Notes under the pieces: generated by a model | Databases searched by the model: none | Told to the model about the DNA's origin: nothing | The model's input: only the letters and a program-made list of their open reading frames with translations | Translations under genes and position numbers: made by a program | Source of the DNA: Pristionchus mayeri | Lineage: Eukaryota; Nematoda; Chromadorea; Rhabditida; Neodiplogasteridae | Assembly (NCBI GenBank): GCA_036245805.1 | Contig: BTRK01000004.1 | Coordinates: 42,062,907-42,126,906, forward strand | Direction: 5' to 3' | DNA length: 64,000 nucleotides | Part shown: one piece after another, positions 35,094 to 47,505 of the stretch | Layout of the letters: each line of letters starts with the position of its first letter | Position numbering within the stretch: position 1 is the stretch's first letter

Positions 35094-36697
35094 ACATATT
35101 TACGTCTATCTACGTTATGGGGTTGGAAAATACAATTTGTTCTACCAGAGAGGAATATTGAGATGATCTTATTAGAATTCGAAATGCTGGTTACACTTAC
35201 ATCATTTCATCCACTCTCTCGACCGTTCGAGTGACTGGCGACAGATTTTGGGTTAGTAAAAGATGGTCCGAGTTAAGGTTGGCAAAAATAGTTCGACGTC
35301 GAGTCTCAGACTGAGACTCCGAATTATTGGGACTATGAGAGTCCGAGACTCTCCGAGTCGTTCGAACTTTGAATTATGTTTCATTACGTTGTTTAAAGTT
35401 TGGCGCACAATTTAATTTTGGGACTCTCAGCGTCCCAGAAAGCTAGAGAGCATTTTTTCACTCATCGCGCTCATCGGACTCATCGCTCATCGCTCATCCG
35501 GACTCATCGCGCGCGATGAACCGGTCTGTTCAGACTATTTTTTCCGACCCTAGTCCGAGTTTCAAAATCAAGAGCAATGGTCTCGCTCTCTCCATATCAT
35601 ATACACTCTCGCTCTGCTGATCGACGAGAGAGTGTGTGGTTTGGAGAGAGTCAGACGACTCCTCAAAGTTAAGCTCTCACACTTCCATGCAGGTCTCCCA
35701 AGACCAGAAACTGCCTGTCCGAGGGCATTTCCATGAGCGAAGATTCTGGTAATTAGTTGTATTTTTAATTGTTTTTGTTGTTAAAATTGTAGTGTTCACA
35801 TTTTGCGAAAGATCATTCAAATTCTCCTCACCAGTCTTGAATATCTCCTTGACCGTTTCGAGAATCTTCACTACGTCTTTATATCCGAATCGTACCGTGC
35901 ATTCGAGCTTCAAAGGAGGAATGAGAGGCAATTTGAAGATAGAGGATAGTATTTTCAAAATATCATATAATCAAAAACACGTAGTCATCAACAATAACAA
36001 CAACAAAAAATATCGTCAAAACACCGTTTCATCCTTACGCTTCTCATTGCCAGATGACTGACGACGTAGCTGTAGATCCACACCCGTTGTCTTGGGCAAT
36101 GCTCGACCTTAGCACAGTGCAGCGGATCCAGAATCTTGCGACTGCAACACGTTTTTTTCAAAAAAAATATTTAAAAAAAATAAACAAAAAAAAACTTAAT
36201 TAATTAAAATACAATCATTAACTAATTATCTCACTCAATCGTTGCTTGATCTCCGGCGAGCCCGAATCCATCGACTCCGGTGATGAAAGAACTGTGGAAG
36301 CGAATGGTGACATAGCGCCACTCGGGCAACTCAGACCACATCGACCAGTTGGGATGGAGAAAAGAGGAGGGAATGAGGAGAGGAATGGAATGAAAAAGTT
36401 GTTTACGTGCAATTTAAAAATAAAAATTGCACGATCGAACGATTGATCTTTGATCTTTGTTTGTCGTCGGTTACGTGAGTTACGAAATTTTACTAACAAG
36501 GTCAATCCAATTTACATTTTTGACAAATTTTGCATCCCTTCCACGAAAACTTTTAACATTTATCAAGTAAAATGTGATATGTGAGGAATGATAATGAACC
36601 TGATAGAATTATATATATTTTTTTGTTTATGATAATAGCTGCGTTGCTCTCAAATAGCTTCTTTTCGGTACAACAAATATCGAAAAATGGATAAAAT

Positions 36698-39600
36698 TTA
36701 GAGACTTCCGAGTTCGAGAAGATAGGATGCCAACACCTTTGTCCCCTGGATATAGTTGTGCCGAGATAGCTGCAAGAGGACATTGCTTGTGTCATTGGCT
36801 ACGGTATTCCTGGTAGAGTTTCAATTTGCAGGAAAGTTTGGTTCATTTTCGGGTATGTTTCAGGCGCACTACATAGTGCATGTGCCCTAGCGCAACTGAA
36901 ACACAGAGAATTACTCAAAATTACCTGAAATTTGTAACCCAGGATCAATATATCAATTGGGGATACGGGCTACTCTCTCGCTCCTACTTTCGGACCCATC
37001 TGGCGGGCACTAAGTCGGATGAGAACTATCGTCATGCCGCATTTGAAATATCAAAGGCGGCATGACGTCATAGTTCATCCAACCTAGTGCTTGCTACTCT
37101 TTTGTCCCACTCTCCATCTGGTGTACCTTCTCATTCTGCGAGTGTGCCATGTCATCACTTTGGCCAATGGGAAGCAACATGACATTCTTGCCCGTGAGCT
37201 CCTCAAAATTAAGACAATTATGTGTTGAATTCATTGGAAAAATGCCATCGCTTTACTAGTATATAATTCGGGTCTCCATCTCGTCATTTTGTCACACTTT
37301 CTACACAGTTCCACTGCTTTAAGAGTGTGAGAAATGAAGAGACCATTGGACCATTTCTCGAATTGTAGTCTCTCAAGGGGATTTAACCTGGAATACGAGA
37401 GTGATGGGAATGGACACTCCCTCGCGGGTGTAGTCGGGCTCCACTCCGAATACTGCAACCAAAACCGTTAACAAGGGTAAAGATTGTGTTATCCAGCGCA
37501 GGTAATGGAGCTGGCTCGGTAAGATTCGAAGGTTCGCATGCTGTGACCGGACATCATCATCCCCGATCCTAATCCAATTGTTTCCTGGGTACACTCCATT
37601 TTGTTAAGATTACTCATAGGAGTATCGAGGGAAAATTTGGGTATGAATCGATGATGATGTCCGACCTGCCGGTCTCTTAATCAACCCAAATTTAAGTATT
37701 CTCATCAGGCTGACCTCTCCTGATGGCGCTTGCTCCAGCCTGGAAGTTGGGGTCCTTCACGTCGGTCACCCACGGCTTGCCAGAGTGCAGTGCTACAGGG
37801 CTGCAATTCAATTGTCAAATATTTGTTACCGTAGTACCTTCGTATTACCCTATCAAATTGAAAGCAGTAGTAGCCCACATACACTCTGATCGCGATTTGA
37901 TGAATGTAACTTAAAACGTACTTGAATTTGTTGGGCGATCCTCTGGTGGCCCACAACTCATTGAGGTACTTGTTCACCGCCGCATCAGTCGCTTCGGAGG
38001 TCATGTCGGCCACGGTACGGATTGAGAACTTGCCGATCACCTGAGGAAGATTGACCAGGGTTTGCATTGTTAGGTCATTTAGGCTCATTTCCGGATACGT
38101 TTCAAGTGCGCTACATGAGCGTACCATCGTGAAAGCTCATGAGCGTACCATCGTGAAACACATCTGAAAATGATCGAAATGACCTAAAAATTGAAACCCT
38201 AATATTGTTGTTGACTCGGCACTTGAAGTATTATCTGGCAATGTTAATGTATGATTACTTCAGTTTAGTCGGTACTATGTCGGATTAGGAGAACTATGCA
38301 ATCAAACCGCCTTTGAAATATCATTTAGTCCTTTCACCTAACTCACCTTAGCCGGGATGACCGTTTTAGCTCCGCTTCCTGAGAATGCTCCCTCGATTCC
38401 GTGGAGAGAGAGCGAGGGGAATCTCCATCTATTCATCAGCACTGCTTCCTTCGTTTCGCGCATCAGACCATGAGCGCCGATGTCGTTACTAAAATCGATA
38501 TTTTGTTAAATTTGCATCCATTTTAGTGTTTCAATTTTCAGATATGTTTCAAGTGCGCGCACTTGAAACATACCCGGAAATGAGCCTAAATGGCCTGAAA
38601 AAATAATACAAAATAATATTAACTACTACTATACTACTCACGCGTATTCCTTGGGGTCGAAGTCGATGACCTCGTAGATGGCCTTCTCTTCTTCGGTTAC
38701 TTCAGCTACTTGCTCCTTGATGCCGGGGATCTGCAAAAGGTAAAATTACAGCCGCGTCAAACGAGTTTACAATCGCCAGGAGAGGACTACTCAAGCTAGT
38801 GTTTTATTTTATTTATTTTATTATGTTTTATTTTATTTATTTTATTATGTTTTATTTTATTTATTTTATTATGTTTTATTTTATTTATTTTATTATGTTT
38901 TATTTTATTTATTTTATTATGTTTTATTTTATTTATTTTATTATGTTTTATTTTATTTATTTTATTACGTTTTATTTTATTTATTTTATTATGTTTTATT
39001 TTATTTATTTTATTATGTTTTATTTTATTTATTTTATTACGTTTTATTTTATTTATTTTATTATGTTTTATTTTATTTACTACTGCCGACTACTGCTGGT
39101 CTACGCATCCCTGCTGTCCAAACCGCTTTTGGGGAATTTTTCCTTGATATACATGGTGCGTAAAAAGTATGGTGACAAAATCAATTGCATCCTTCTCGAA
39201 ATGCACTGTTCCAATATATCTCAATTTGTAAAAATATGTTCCTCAGATATTTAACAAAGCAACGCATGACGTTGAAATATTTTTCACAGTTTCTTAGCAT
39301 TAATATGTTAAAGAAATGGCACATAAAAAGTGGCGTTTTTACCGTACTAAATCCGACGTAGTCTTTAATTCATAATTATTCCAGAGATATAGGTTGAGCA
39401 TTCACATATTTTTTTCAGCATTAATATGCATTAATATGTTAAAGAAATGGCACATAAAAAGTGGCGTTTTTACCGTACTAAATCCGACGTAGTCTTTAAT
39501 TCATAATTATTCCAGAGATATAGGTTGAGCATTCACATATTTTTTTCTGATAAGTAGGACAATATACGATTTTAAATATGTGAATCACTGAATTTGTGGG

Positions 39601-42600
39601 ATAGGATCTACAGCAGCAACAATTTTTAAATGACTTTCCTAGGTACGGCCCTCGAAAAAAAATTTGTGTACTCAGAAGTTGCATTCATTAATGTTGAAAG
39701 TTATGATATCCGCATTATATTGTATATCATACTCAACCACTCAGGAGCGTAATTGTGCATTCAGTGTACTTCGGGAATGGGAACCTGGATCTGCAGATTG
39801 TTCGAATCTCTCCCAAGTGGCCACATCAGCTATATTTGGCAATTTTTGATAAAGACATCAGGCCCTTGTTTTCATTCAATTTGATACTATCAAAATTCAT
39901 AATTCGATCGTGTGATATGTGATGCATGCTTATTTCAGGAAATAAGCATGGTGACTATGAAAACTGAAAATGCCACTTTTCAAGTTTTTGTGTCATCATC
40001 AAAGTACGAGTTCGTTAAGTTGATAGTTCTCCGTTCCCTTATATTAGAGTGCTAGCTACGCACGAGCATTCTAATGTGGAATGGTTTCTCTCTATAATAA
40101 AGTTAAAATAGTAAAGTAATGCTTATCCAAATTTTTGGAATTATCATTTATGCGAAAAATCAGCAGCGGGCCAAGGTCACATGAATTTCAAATGGAAATT
40201 TTCGCTCCTCTAAGTGGCAGAGCTCCTTGGTGGGAAACTAAGATTAATATCTTGGAGCAATTATACTCAGGTAAATTGAGGCCCAACCGGGATTCATAGT
40301 GGTTGAAAGTACGCGAGAAATTATGCGTAATGTTTGTCACCATACTTTTTACGCACCCTGTATAGGGACGTACACAACTAAGATAGCACATTTCAAAGAG
40401 CTGACCAGAATGTTGCCCTTGAGGTCGACGAGCTGGGACATCACCCAGACGAGATCTGCCATTGCCTCGTGCCTGGAATAGCAACTTGATATTTACGATA
40501 AGCAACACAATATGGATCGGGAAAAATTCACGTGTGAAGACTATTGATCTCACCCGTGTACTTGGTCTATTTTGCTCATGTTGATAACATGTGAGTTGTT
40601 TGCATTTGATGTTATACTCTTAGGTACTCATGCTTTTCTAGAACCTCTTGAGGTCTTTCTCCTGGATCATATTTATTTCGAGTTATCGCTCCCTGATTTT
40701 CGGTCGAACAAACCATTGGTGATGAAGGGAGGGGGGTGAGAAAATGATAGGGGAGGAGAGGGATGGGCCAAATATCCTAGAGGTTTAACATTTCTCACGT
40801 ACACGGATCCTCCGAAAGTTCCAGAATGCAGATCCTGCTTAGCACACGCTACTTCCACCGCGTAGTAGCAGATTCCTCTGCAATAGCAAGGAGAAATCTT
40901 GCAACTGTTAATGTAAGATCAGCCACAAAGTCAATGCAGCATGTTTACGTCGGATGAGAACTATGACGTCATACCGCCTTTGATGTAGCAAAGGAGGATG
41001 ACGTCATAGTTCTCATCCGACCTAGTGCCTGTGCGATCCTACCTGAGTCCGTAGGTGAGGCAGGGTTTGTTCTTGCCGAGCCAGTAGTTGTCAGAGATGC
41101 ACACGAAGTCGACGTCCGAGAGGAAATCGCCTGGAGGATTTCTATGAATTAATGGGCAAGAGATAGGGTTTCAATTGTCAGTTAATTTTGGCATTTACGG
41201 ATATGTTTCAGGTGCGCTACATAGTTTATCGGACATGGGCTATGTAACGCACCTGAAGCATAACCCAAATGAGCCTAAATGATTTGAAAATTTAAACCCT
41301 AGACTGCACCTACAAATCCCCGTCAATTCCCCCAATTCCGCACCTTGTCTCTTGTTGAGAGTCTCCTCGAGTCCCTCAGATCCCGATTCCTCCATACCCT
41401 CGAGCACGAACTGAAATCCACCGTAATCAATGATACCATACATCAATCTACTGTAATCAATGACGTCATACACTTTACAAGTCCTCACCTTGACGTTCAC
41501 GGGCAGCTCGACTCCTACGGCCTGCATGCACTCAATGGCGTTGATCCATCCGATCACCGGACCCTGATCGTGACACAATTAGCACTACTCTAGGAATATA
41601 TTCAATCTTCTGATATCACCAAGGGCACTAGGTCGGATAAGCATTATGACTTCAAACCGTCATTGTTCTATCAAATGTGACATAACGTCATAATTCTCAT
41701 CCGACGTAGGCCCTCACAGTTAGTCTCTCTCGCATACCTTGTCGTCAGTAGATCCACGTCCGAACATTTTGCCATCGATCTCAGTGAGCACGAAGGGCTC
41801 AGTCTTCCATCCATCCTTCAAAGATACTCATTGATTTTTGGTCGACGTTCGCTTAACTCGGAACTAGTTCGGATGAGAACCATGACGAAACTCCGCTTTT
41901 GATATATCAAATGCGGCATGTAGTAATAGTTCTAATTCGACATAGTGCTCTGCTAACGCACGCTCTGCTGAATTCTCACACATTGTGGTTTGTGGCTATC
42001 GGTGGAATAGGTCAACCGAAAATTGACCCCAAAAGTTGGCCGTTGATCTTTGAAAGTTGATCTTTGATCTTTAGTTAACTCACGCTCTTCTCAGCGGGCT
42101 GCACATCGAGATGCCCGTAGACGAGGACGGTCTTCTTGCTCTTGTCAGTGCCGAGCACGCCGAAGACGATCGGAGGGAGAGGGATCTCGCCAGAATCTTA
42201 AACAATCAGATTAGGAAATGTAAAGTGTTTGTTGTTGTTGTTATTGTTTTTGTTGTTTATTTTCATCACACCCCTAATCTTTTCCATTTTCGTTCACCCT
42301 CAAATTTCCGATGAAAAGATGAATCTCTTATCAGCACCCGGGTAATATTGTGAGCAAGCAATATCGATAACAGGGGATCGATAACACTTCATGCATTGTT
42401 TACAGAAGATCGACAGTTATTCATACTCGTCAGAGTCTTTTGCTTCCAATGCATCAGTCCCTTCCTGTTGATCCTACCGAACAAAGCTAGAGATTGCGAA
42501 ATACCATCAATTCGTGAAAAAAAGATGTGAGGGGACACCAACGCTCGACTACGCTGCGTCATACTCGGTGGGCATTGCCATCCGTCACTGCGCTCCCTCC

Positions 42601-44811
42601 AGCTGTCATATGAGGAGAGGCAATGATGCAAGTCTCGCTAGTAACACCATGTGATAACGTCCTCTTAGTCTCTCAGTCTCCAATAATACAACATCTGTTT
42701 CACAGATCTTGTGTGCGAGACTTCTCACCAGTGGGCTGCATGCCGGGTTCGACGAGTTCAGTTGTTGCTCCGATCTTCTGCAGTTCCTGCAATATGATCT
42801 TTGATCTTCGTTTATTTTCTTTTCTCATTGACTTTTTTTCCGTGTCATCAGCGTTATCAGTGTTTTCCACGCCACCAGTGATAAGAATGATTGCTGCTTC
42901 GAGTAATCTGCCACTCGTTTCTTTCCCAATCCGCGTGTCATTCCCCTGTTTAATCTGGTGCGAAGGAATCGAAAGATCGCCCCAAACGAAAACACGGTAT
43001 CATATTTCTACAGCGGGTGAGTAATAACCCGAACATATATGAAATCCATAAAAACTCATAATAATGACACGAATAAGCCCTCAGGGTAGAAAGCGCTCGC
43101 CACTAGTTATAATGTAATACCGACCACGAAGTTACATCACCACTGTGGAAAAGTTCTTTCGAGGCGTACTTTTGTCGTTGTGGTTCCGTGATACCCCCCT
43201 GAGTGCAGATTCAGTGGCTCTGACCTTCTCCGCCCACTCGCACATCCTGATCACTTCGTGTCTTCTCGCCACCTCAGTGGACACCGAGGGTATGGCGACT
43301 GCCTCTGCCAGACGAGCCACGAAGCAGTCCGCCCTCTCATCGATCTTCCTGAGAACACACTGTATCAATCAACATGACATTAGGTCCCATGAGAACTATG
43401 ACGTCATGCCGCCTTTGATATAGGAAAGGCAGTATAAGTATTGGGGTGTCCGGAAAGTTCGTATAATGCTTCGGAAAAAAAGTCAGTTCGAGATAAAATG
43501 CAGTGATTGCGCAATCTGTTTGTTAACAATGTATTGCATCATTCTGACGTTGAGTAGTGAGAGGATTTAATCAGTCTCCTAGTTGCTACATTGATTCTTG
43601 TGATGGACTCCCATCTCTACCTCCGAGCAGTTTTACTTCATTACTACCGTCTTGGCCAATCCGTGAAGGAGGCCCACTCTGCCCTGGCCCAGTCGGAAGG
43701 AGCTGACGCCCCCTCCATACCCTTACGCTATAAGTGGTTCTCCCGCTTCAAGAAAGGGGAGTTTGGTCTCGATGATCAACCCCACTCTGGACGCCCTCCC
43801 TCCCTCGATCAGCCTCTCGTTCTCCGCACACTGAAGCGCAAGCCCATGGCCAGTGTGCGTGGGTTGAATAAGGATACTGGTACTCCCAGATCAACGGTGT
43901 CCGATATCCTCCATCGATCTGGGAAGAAGCCGAAACTCCCACGTGATTCCCCATGACCTCTCCCCCGAACAGCTGAAAAATCGTGTTCAAGTCTGTTGGG
44001 AATTACTCCATCGTAGATCCAGTCTTCGATGGTTCAATTCCATCATCACTACAGATGAGAATTGGATCACGTACGATAACCCTGTGAGGAGCCCCTGTGC
44101 GTGGATGCAGATGAGAAGCCCATGTCCGTCCCGAAGAAGGAAGAGCACGGAAAGAAGGAACTCCTCTGCTTCTTCTTCTCAGTGCTCGGTCCCATCTACT
44201 GGGAGATCCTCGCCCCTGGCACCAGCACCAATGCCGACCTCTTCTCTGAACAACTGCAAGATGTCGCGATCAGAGTCCCTCCCAGACTCCTGAACCAGGG
44301 CAAAATTCTTCTTATGATGGACAATGCTCGCCCACATCGAGCGAAGATGACCCAGAAGAAAATGGACGAGCTGAAGATCGAGAGGATTCCTTATCCACCG
44401 TATTCCCCGGATCTCTCCCATGCGACTACCACTGCTTCCGCTCTCTCTCTCTCTGACTTCTGCAAAGGAAAGAAGTTCAAGAATCGAGATGAAGTTGTGA
44501 GGGCTTTCGTGAACTGGGCGGTCTCGAAGAAACCCGCATTCTGGAAGAGAGGAATCGAGACCCTGCCCAATCGCTGGAGGGAGGTAGTGAGAAAGAAGGG
44601 GGTATAAATTGGTCACTGAGATTTGTAAAGCATTGAATAAAAAATAAAAACAAAAAATTATACGAACTTTCCGGACACCCCAATAGTTATCATCTGGCCT
44701 ACTATATCATACATTCGTCCATCCATGACGGTGAAAGGGGGATTTAAAGAATTATGATAAGGGTACTCACTTATAGACCTGTTCATAGGCAGTCTCCGGA
44801 ACGGCGGGCAT
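36698..44811 (-). CDS. CNDP2-like: Cytosolic non-specific dipeptidase, peptidase M20 family (477 aa)
   Basis: Cleaves dipeptides, using two metal ions in the cytosol. Seventeen in-phase exons: 44771-44811, 43225-43348, 42729-42786, 42084-42196, 41738-41815, 41489-41563, 41344-41410, 41043-41130, 40803-40877, 40406-40472, 38642-38730, 38347-38488, 37922-38040, 37715-37800, 37388-37452, 37127-37201, 36698-36769; 1434 bp in total, close to the 475 aa of human CNDP2. Seen motifs: [16 protein letters not shown] (metal His, catalytic Asp), GRGSTDDKG (bridging Asp), [11 protein letters not shown] (catalytic and metal Glu), [16 protein letters not shown], and GAHSQNE-like MAHSQNE near the end. No lesion found. 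C. elegans has an ortholog of this type (pes-9). Introns hold a mariner, six or so palindromic MITEs, a 24-bp tandem array and a 1.2 kb TIR element. Confidence 0.95.
37009..37090. repeat. Palindromic MITE, family A
   Basis: GCACTAAGTCGGATGAGAAC ... GTTCATCCAACCTAGTGC hairpin with the core ATGCCGC(C/A)TTTGA...TCAAAGGCGGCAT. Intron 16/17 of the dipeptidase gene. Confidence 0.75.
38057..38203. repeat. Palindromic MITE, family B
   Basis: Ends AGGGTTTGCATTG and CAATTTTTAGGTC... mirrored; contains GGCTCATTTCCGGATACG and the repeated block CTCATGAGCGTACCATCGTG. Other family-B copies: about 36817-36943, 38526-38605, 41166-41302, 58421-58562. Confidence 0.65.
38800..39080. repeat. Tandem array of a 24 bp AT-rich unit, about 11.6 copies
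   Basis: Unit TGTTTTATTTTATTTATTTT followed by ATTA; a few copies have ACG instead of ATG. In one frame it reads as repeated FYFIYFIM, but it is intronic to the dipeptidase gene and the open frame is an artefact of the period being divisible by three. Confidence 0.95.
39150..40362. mobile_element. TIR element of Tc1/mariner type without transposase (1213 bp)
   Basis: Ends TACATGGTGCGTAAAAAGTA and TACTTTTTACGCACCCTGTA, TA on each side. An internal 132 bp segment is duplicated in tandem (39296-39414 and 39428-39547). No frame resembling a transposase. In the intron between exons 10 and 11 of the dipeptidase gene. Confidence 0.8.
40945..41028. repeat. Palindromic MITE, family A
   Basis: Hairpin GTCGGATGAGAACTATGACG ... 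CGTCATAGTTCTCATCCGAC around a CCGCCTTTGA...CAAAGGAGG core; two TGACGTCA-type sites. Dipeptidase intron. Confidence 0.85.
41166..41302. repeat. Palindromic MITE, family B
   Basis: AGGGTTTCAATTGTCAG at the left mirrored by AAATTTAAACCCT at the right; inner arms ATGTTTCAGGTGCGCTACATAG and its inverse. Dipeptidase intron. Confidence 0.8.
41628..41713. repeat. Palindromic MITE, family A (diverged)
   Basis: GGCACTAGGTCGGATAAG ... CTCATCCGACGTAGGCC with weakened inner symmetry. Dipeptidase intron. Confidence 0.7.
41863..41952. repeat. Palindromic MITE, family A (diverged)
   Basis: ACTAGTTCGGATGAGAACCA ... GTTCTAATTCGACATAGTGC around TTTGATATATCAAA. Dipeptidase intron. Confidence 0.7.
43378..44705. 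repeat. Family A palindromic MITE split by a mariner
   Basis: Left half (43378-43440, TTAGGTCCCATGAGAACTAT...) and right half (44684-44705, TAGTTATCATCTGGCCTACT) join into one family-A hairpin when the mariner and one TA are removed. The MITE was therefore present first. Confidence 0.85.
43441..44683 (+). pseudogene. Mariner element with decayed transposase (1243 bp)
   Basis: Ends TTGGGGTGTCCGGAAAGTTC / GAACTTTCCGGACACCCCAA, TA on each side. The transposase frame starts at 43591 (opening with [13 protein letters not shown] like the intact copy) but, compared with 14784-15812, has lost 2 bp near 43945, 1 bp near 44092 and 1 bp near 44419; the last is compensated by 4 extra bases in a CT run, leaving a 13-residue or so garbled stretch where the third catalytic Asp (SPCDYH) should be. 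It cannot make active enzyme. Inserted in intron 1 of the dipeptidase gene, opposite strand. Confidence 0.95.
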
Positions 44812-45820
44812 GATGACTGCTGTTATGGATTACCTGCAAGGCAACAGCAAGAAGTGGAGGACAGCAGAACAAGAATACAACATATACCAATAGCCAATAG
44901 ATCATCGATCGAATTGATTGATTATTTATTACTTGCAACGACAACGAGTGGAGAGGGTGTAAATCGGAGAATGAGAATGAGGGGTAGTGAGTGATTAGTG
45001 ATTAGGGAAGCAATGGTCTGCTTTGCCTTGCCTTGCCTTGTTGCTTTGCTGCTTATCTCACTTTATCTCCTCACTTTGCACACTCTCTCACAGGTTAGAA
45101 AAAGCAAGATAACATGCACATAGAAGAGAGTCAGGCGAATACTCGATTAGGGAGCATCGAGAAGGGGGAGGTTGAGTGACGGGCATAATGCGTTGCTTGC
45201 TTTGCTGGGTTGCTTTTCCGCTTATCGAAGCGCTTTTATCATACTACCCTCTCCCTTTTCGACGCTCCCTAATCACCCACTCCCAAATTCTCATTCTCCG
45301 ACTTCCACATTGTCGCTGCATCTAATCCACAACACGGGGCTGCTTTGCTTCTTATCAAAGCGTTTATTTGAGCAGCAGAGATAGTGGCGCCATGCGCACA
45401 CTGATGGCGTGGAAAAAATCATGGAGACGATAACAGAATTTGAATTCCCGCATTTGCTTATCAGCTCCCAGTAGAGCTACATATTGGAAATTTGGAATAT
45501 GGGGTGCAAAAGCATTTTTCACCCAATATTCAAAATTTCAAGTCGCTACCTCTATGTGGAGCCGAGATATGAAATTGCGGGAATTTAAATATTTTATCTT
45601 CGACGTGACTTTTCCACGGTATTATCTGCAATTTCACGAGATAAGAAGACGACTGTGAAGTGGAGGGGAATGTAAAAGGAAGGGAGCTATCAACAACTTA
45701 TTGCGATAAACAATCTGCAAAGGAGTTGGAATTCGAATAATCGATATTTTTTACTCTATTTGCCCCTAGAACTATGAACTAACGTGTTGGGAATATGGAG
45801 GCAATTATCCTGGTGTAGGA
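44812..45820. other. Upstream region of the dipeptidase gene
   Basis: Between the dipeptidase start and the end of the F-box gene. Contains repeated GCTTTGC/GCTTATC words (about 45015-45060 and 45195-45235) and a CTTGCCTTGCCTTGC run; no exon recognised. Promoter is expected here from position only. Confidence 0.35.
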
Positions 45821-47505
45821 TCAGACATGACTGCATGATACATTTTTTTTTGAAAAGTGCTTCAACAGTGATGCGCAACAACAAATCCATTTGGAGAGGC
45901 TAGCATCGAATTTTGTCATCTGCATAAGAAATGTGTTCGATTCGAAGACGGCGAGGGCTGGCTGAAGGATTCGCATTATGTTTTTAAAATTGTTTTCTCT
46001 GCTGACGAAACTAAGCTCTCTATTCAAGAGATGGCCTCACAAGAAATAAGAAAAAAACTGAACCTCTAATAACGTGGTCGTTTAGGGGCCGTTGGCAACT
46101 GTTGAAAAGTGGAATCGCTTACTCTCATGGTCCGCCACACGGTTGCATCGGTCATTTTCCGAAAGCTCACGGCACTCCGCGGCATTCCCTTGTTAGAGAA
46201 ACAACTTTCTGACATCGAATGTATGTCCCTATTATACACTATGCAGCAAGAGCAATCGTCTGGCTCTCTCGATATTGCATGCTCTCTCGCTTTATCTAAC
46301 CTATGAGAGAGTGTGCAATATGATCATAGTCAGGTCATTGGCTAATTGGAGTAGGAACCATTCTGAAATTTCAGTGAAGAATACAACCTAATTTTTGAGT
46401 GTCTTACTCGGATCGCCAATTGTGGCCTCCCTACGAACATGCAACTTAAAGTGATTCACGCCGTGGTAATTGATTATATTGCATAGCCATTCACTGCAAT
46501 TGGGATAGTTCATAACGGTTACCGTCAACTTGTTAACCTCTGAACATGCGAAATGGTGTCGGCGCAATATTCAAGTTTTCCAAATACGAAGCCGTCTAAT
46601 AGAGCGGAAACGAATTTGAGCTGGGTTCTGCCACTACAGTGCTCAACATTCACGCTCCTTGACTTTCCGCCAATATAGACTCGCAATTGGTCGGCCGTCT
46701 CAAAGTCGTCATCGTGAATATCGAGAGCAAATTTCTGAACTCGAATCGAAAAATGACGCTATCATAGTTTACTTGATCATACCGTACCACGTATTCACCA
46801 TTAGTGCGCTCGATATTGTAGAGCCGAGGGAAGCCGTTGAGTTCGGGCATTAGTTTCAGTCGCAGATGAAACACATATGCCTTTGTTTTAAGCACGTAGA
46901 TCGATATGTCCATGACTGACTGCAGTCAAGACAATACAAATTTTATATTACGCAACTGCTACATTATTAGGCATTATAACGGTCGTAATTGAAAGGCTAC
47001 TCAAGCTGGACAGGGCACAGTAACTTCTTCATCTAACCTCTTCGTCCAAAGATCCTCTAATCGATACTGAGTCGATGACTAACATTTTTTCCTTCACTAT
47101 GTATGTATTCACTCGCTCGCGCATGGGTTTGGAGACCTGAATATGGAAACCCCACAATGTTAAGTGCAAATTAGTTCTGATTAAAAATTTATGAAAATTC
47201 CTACAACATGGCTACATACAATTATGATAATCTAAAGCAAAAATCGGTTAGGTTATTGCTGAAAAAAACTGTGCCGTAGCGAATTTTTGGTTATGCTGGC
47301 ATCATCTCACCACTACAACTTGGCACCACCAAGCCGGATGAGAATTATGACGTCATATAACAAATGCAGAAAATTAGGTCATAGTTCACATCCGACCTAG
47401 TGCTCTACAACTCACAGCTGCAAGACGTGACAGGCACTCGGACACGAGTTCAAATACGGGCCAAAGAAGATCGTCGGGCAGTGTCTCGATGGCCGAAAAG
47501 TCCAT
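45821..47505 (-). CDS. F-box-like gene, frame apparently open
   Basis: Exons: 47416-47505 (MDFSAIETLPDDLLWPVFEL, F-box-like), 47038-47136 (SKPMRERVNTYIVKEKM), 46788-46919, 46538-46734 (DDFETADQLRVYIGG), 46408-46493 (SEWLCNIINYHGVNHFKL), 46123-46208 (VSFRKMTDATVWRTMR), last exon uncertain, about 45821-46026 (LSFVSRENNFKNIMRILQ). Phases agree across the first six exons using a GTACGG donor at 46787. Of the five F-box copies in this window it is the only one in which no stop, frameshift or lost splice site was found, so it is the best candidate for a working SCF substrate adaptor. Shares the divergent intergenic region with the clathrin-like gene. Intron 1 holds a family A MITE (47327-47404). 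Confidence 0.7.
47327..47404. repeat. Palindromic MITE, family A (diverged)
   Basis: CCGGATGAGAATTATGACGTCAT ends cut to CCGGATGAGAATTATGACG on the left, mirrored by CATAGTTCACATCCGACC. In the first intron of the F-box gene. Confidence 0.65.

Larger units (their letters stand above)
31210..36341 (-). pseudogene. PPP-family Ser/Thr phosphatase-like, copy A, altered active-site motifs
   Basis: Exons (minus): 36235-36341, 36039-36141, 35832-35907, 35681-35745, 33622-33734, 33228-33294, 32932-33018, 32788-32865, 32651-32721, 32412-32487, 32069-32174, 31836-31907, 31456-31546, 31210-31271. PPP enzymes use motifs GDxHG, GDxVDRG, GNHE and a later HGG. Here GDLHG (exon 4), GNHE (exon 7) and VHGGISP (exon 9) are intact, but GDxVDRG reads GNYVDYG (exons 5-6), losing the metal-binding Asp and the Arg. 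Compared with copy B, exon 8 lacks 10 bp and exon 10 lacks 7 bp, each shifting frame, and exon 11 ends with an in-frame TGA (LI-stop-SHQ). Splice sites are otherwise well kept, so decay is recent or some shifts are sequence errors. Start ATG chosen because its frame reads through exons 1-2 in phase. Confidence 0.8.

Noticed and set aside
36218..36505. Alternative reading of PPP-like copy A exon 1 as MDSGSPEIKQRLSE
   Set aside because: That frame does not continue into exon 2 in phase, whereas the frame starting at 36341 does and is shared with copy B apart from its TAG.
38799..39254. 151-codon open frame with repeated FYFIYFIM
   Set aside because: It is the 24 bp tandem array read in one frame; it lies inside a dipeptidase intron.
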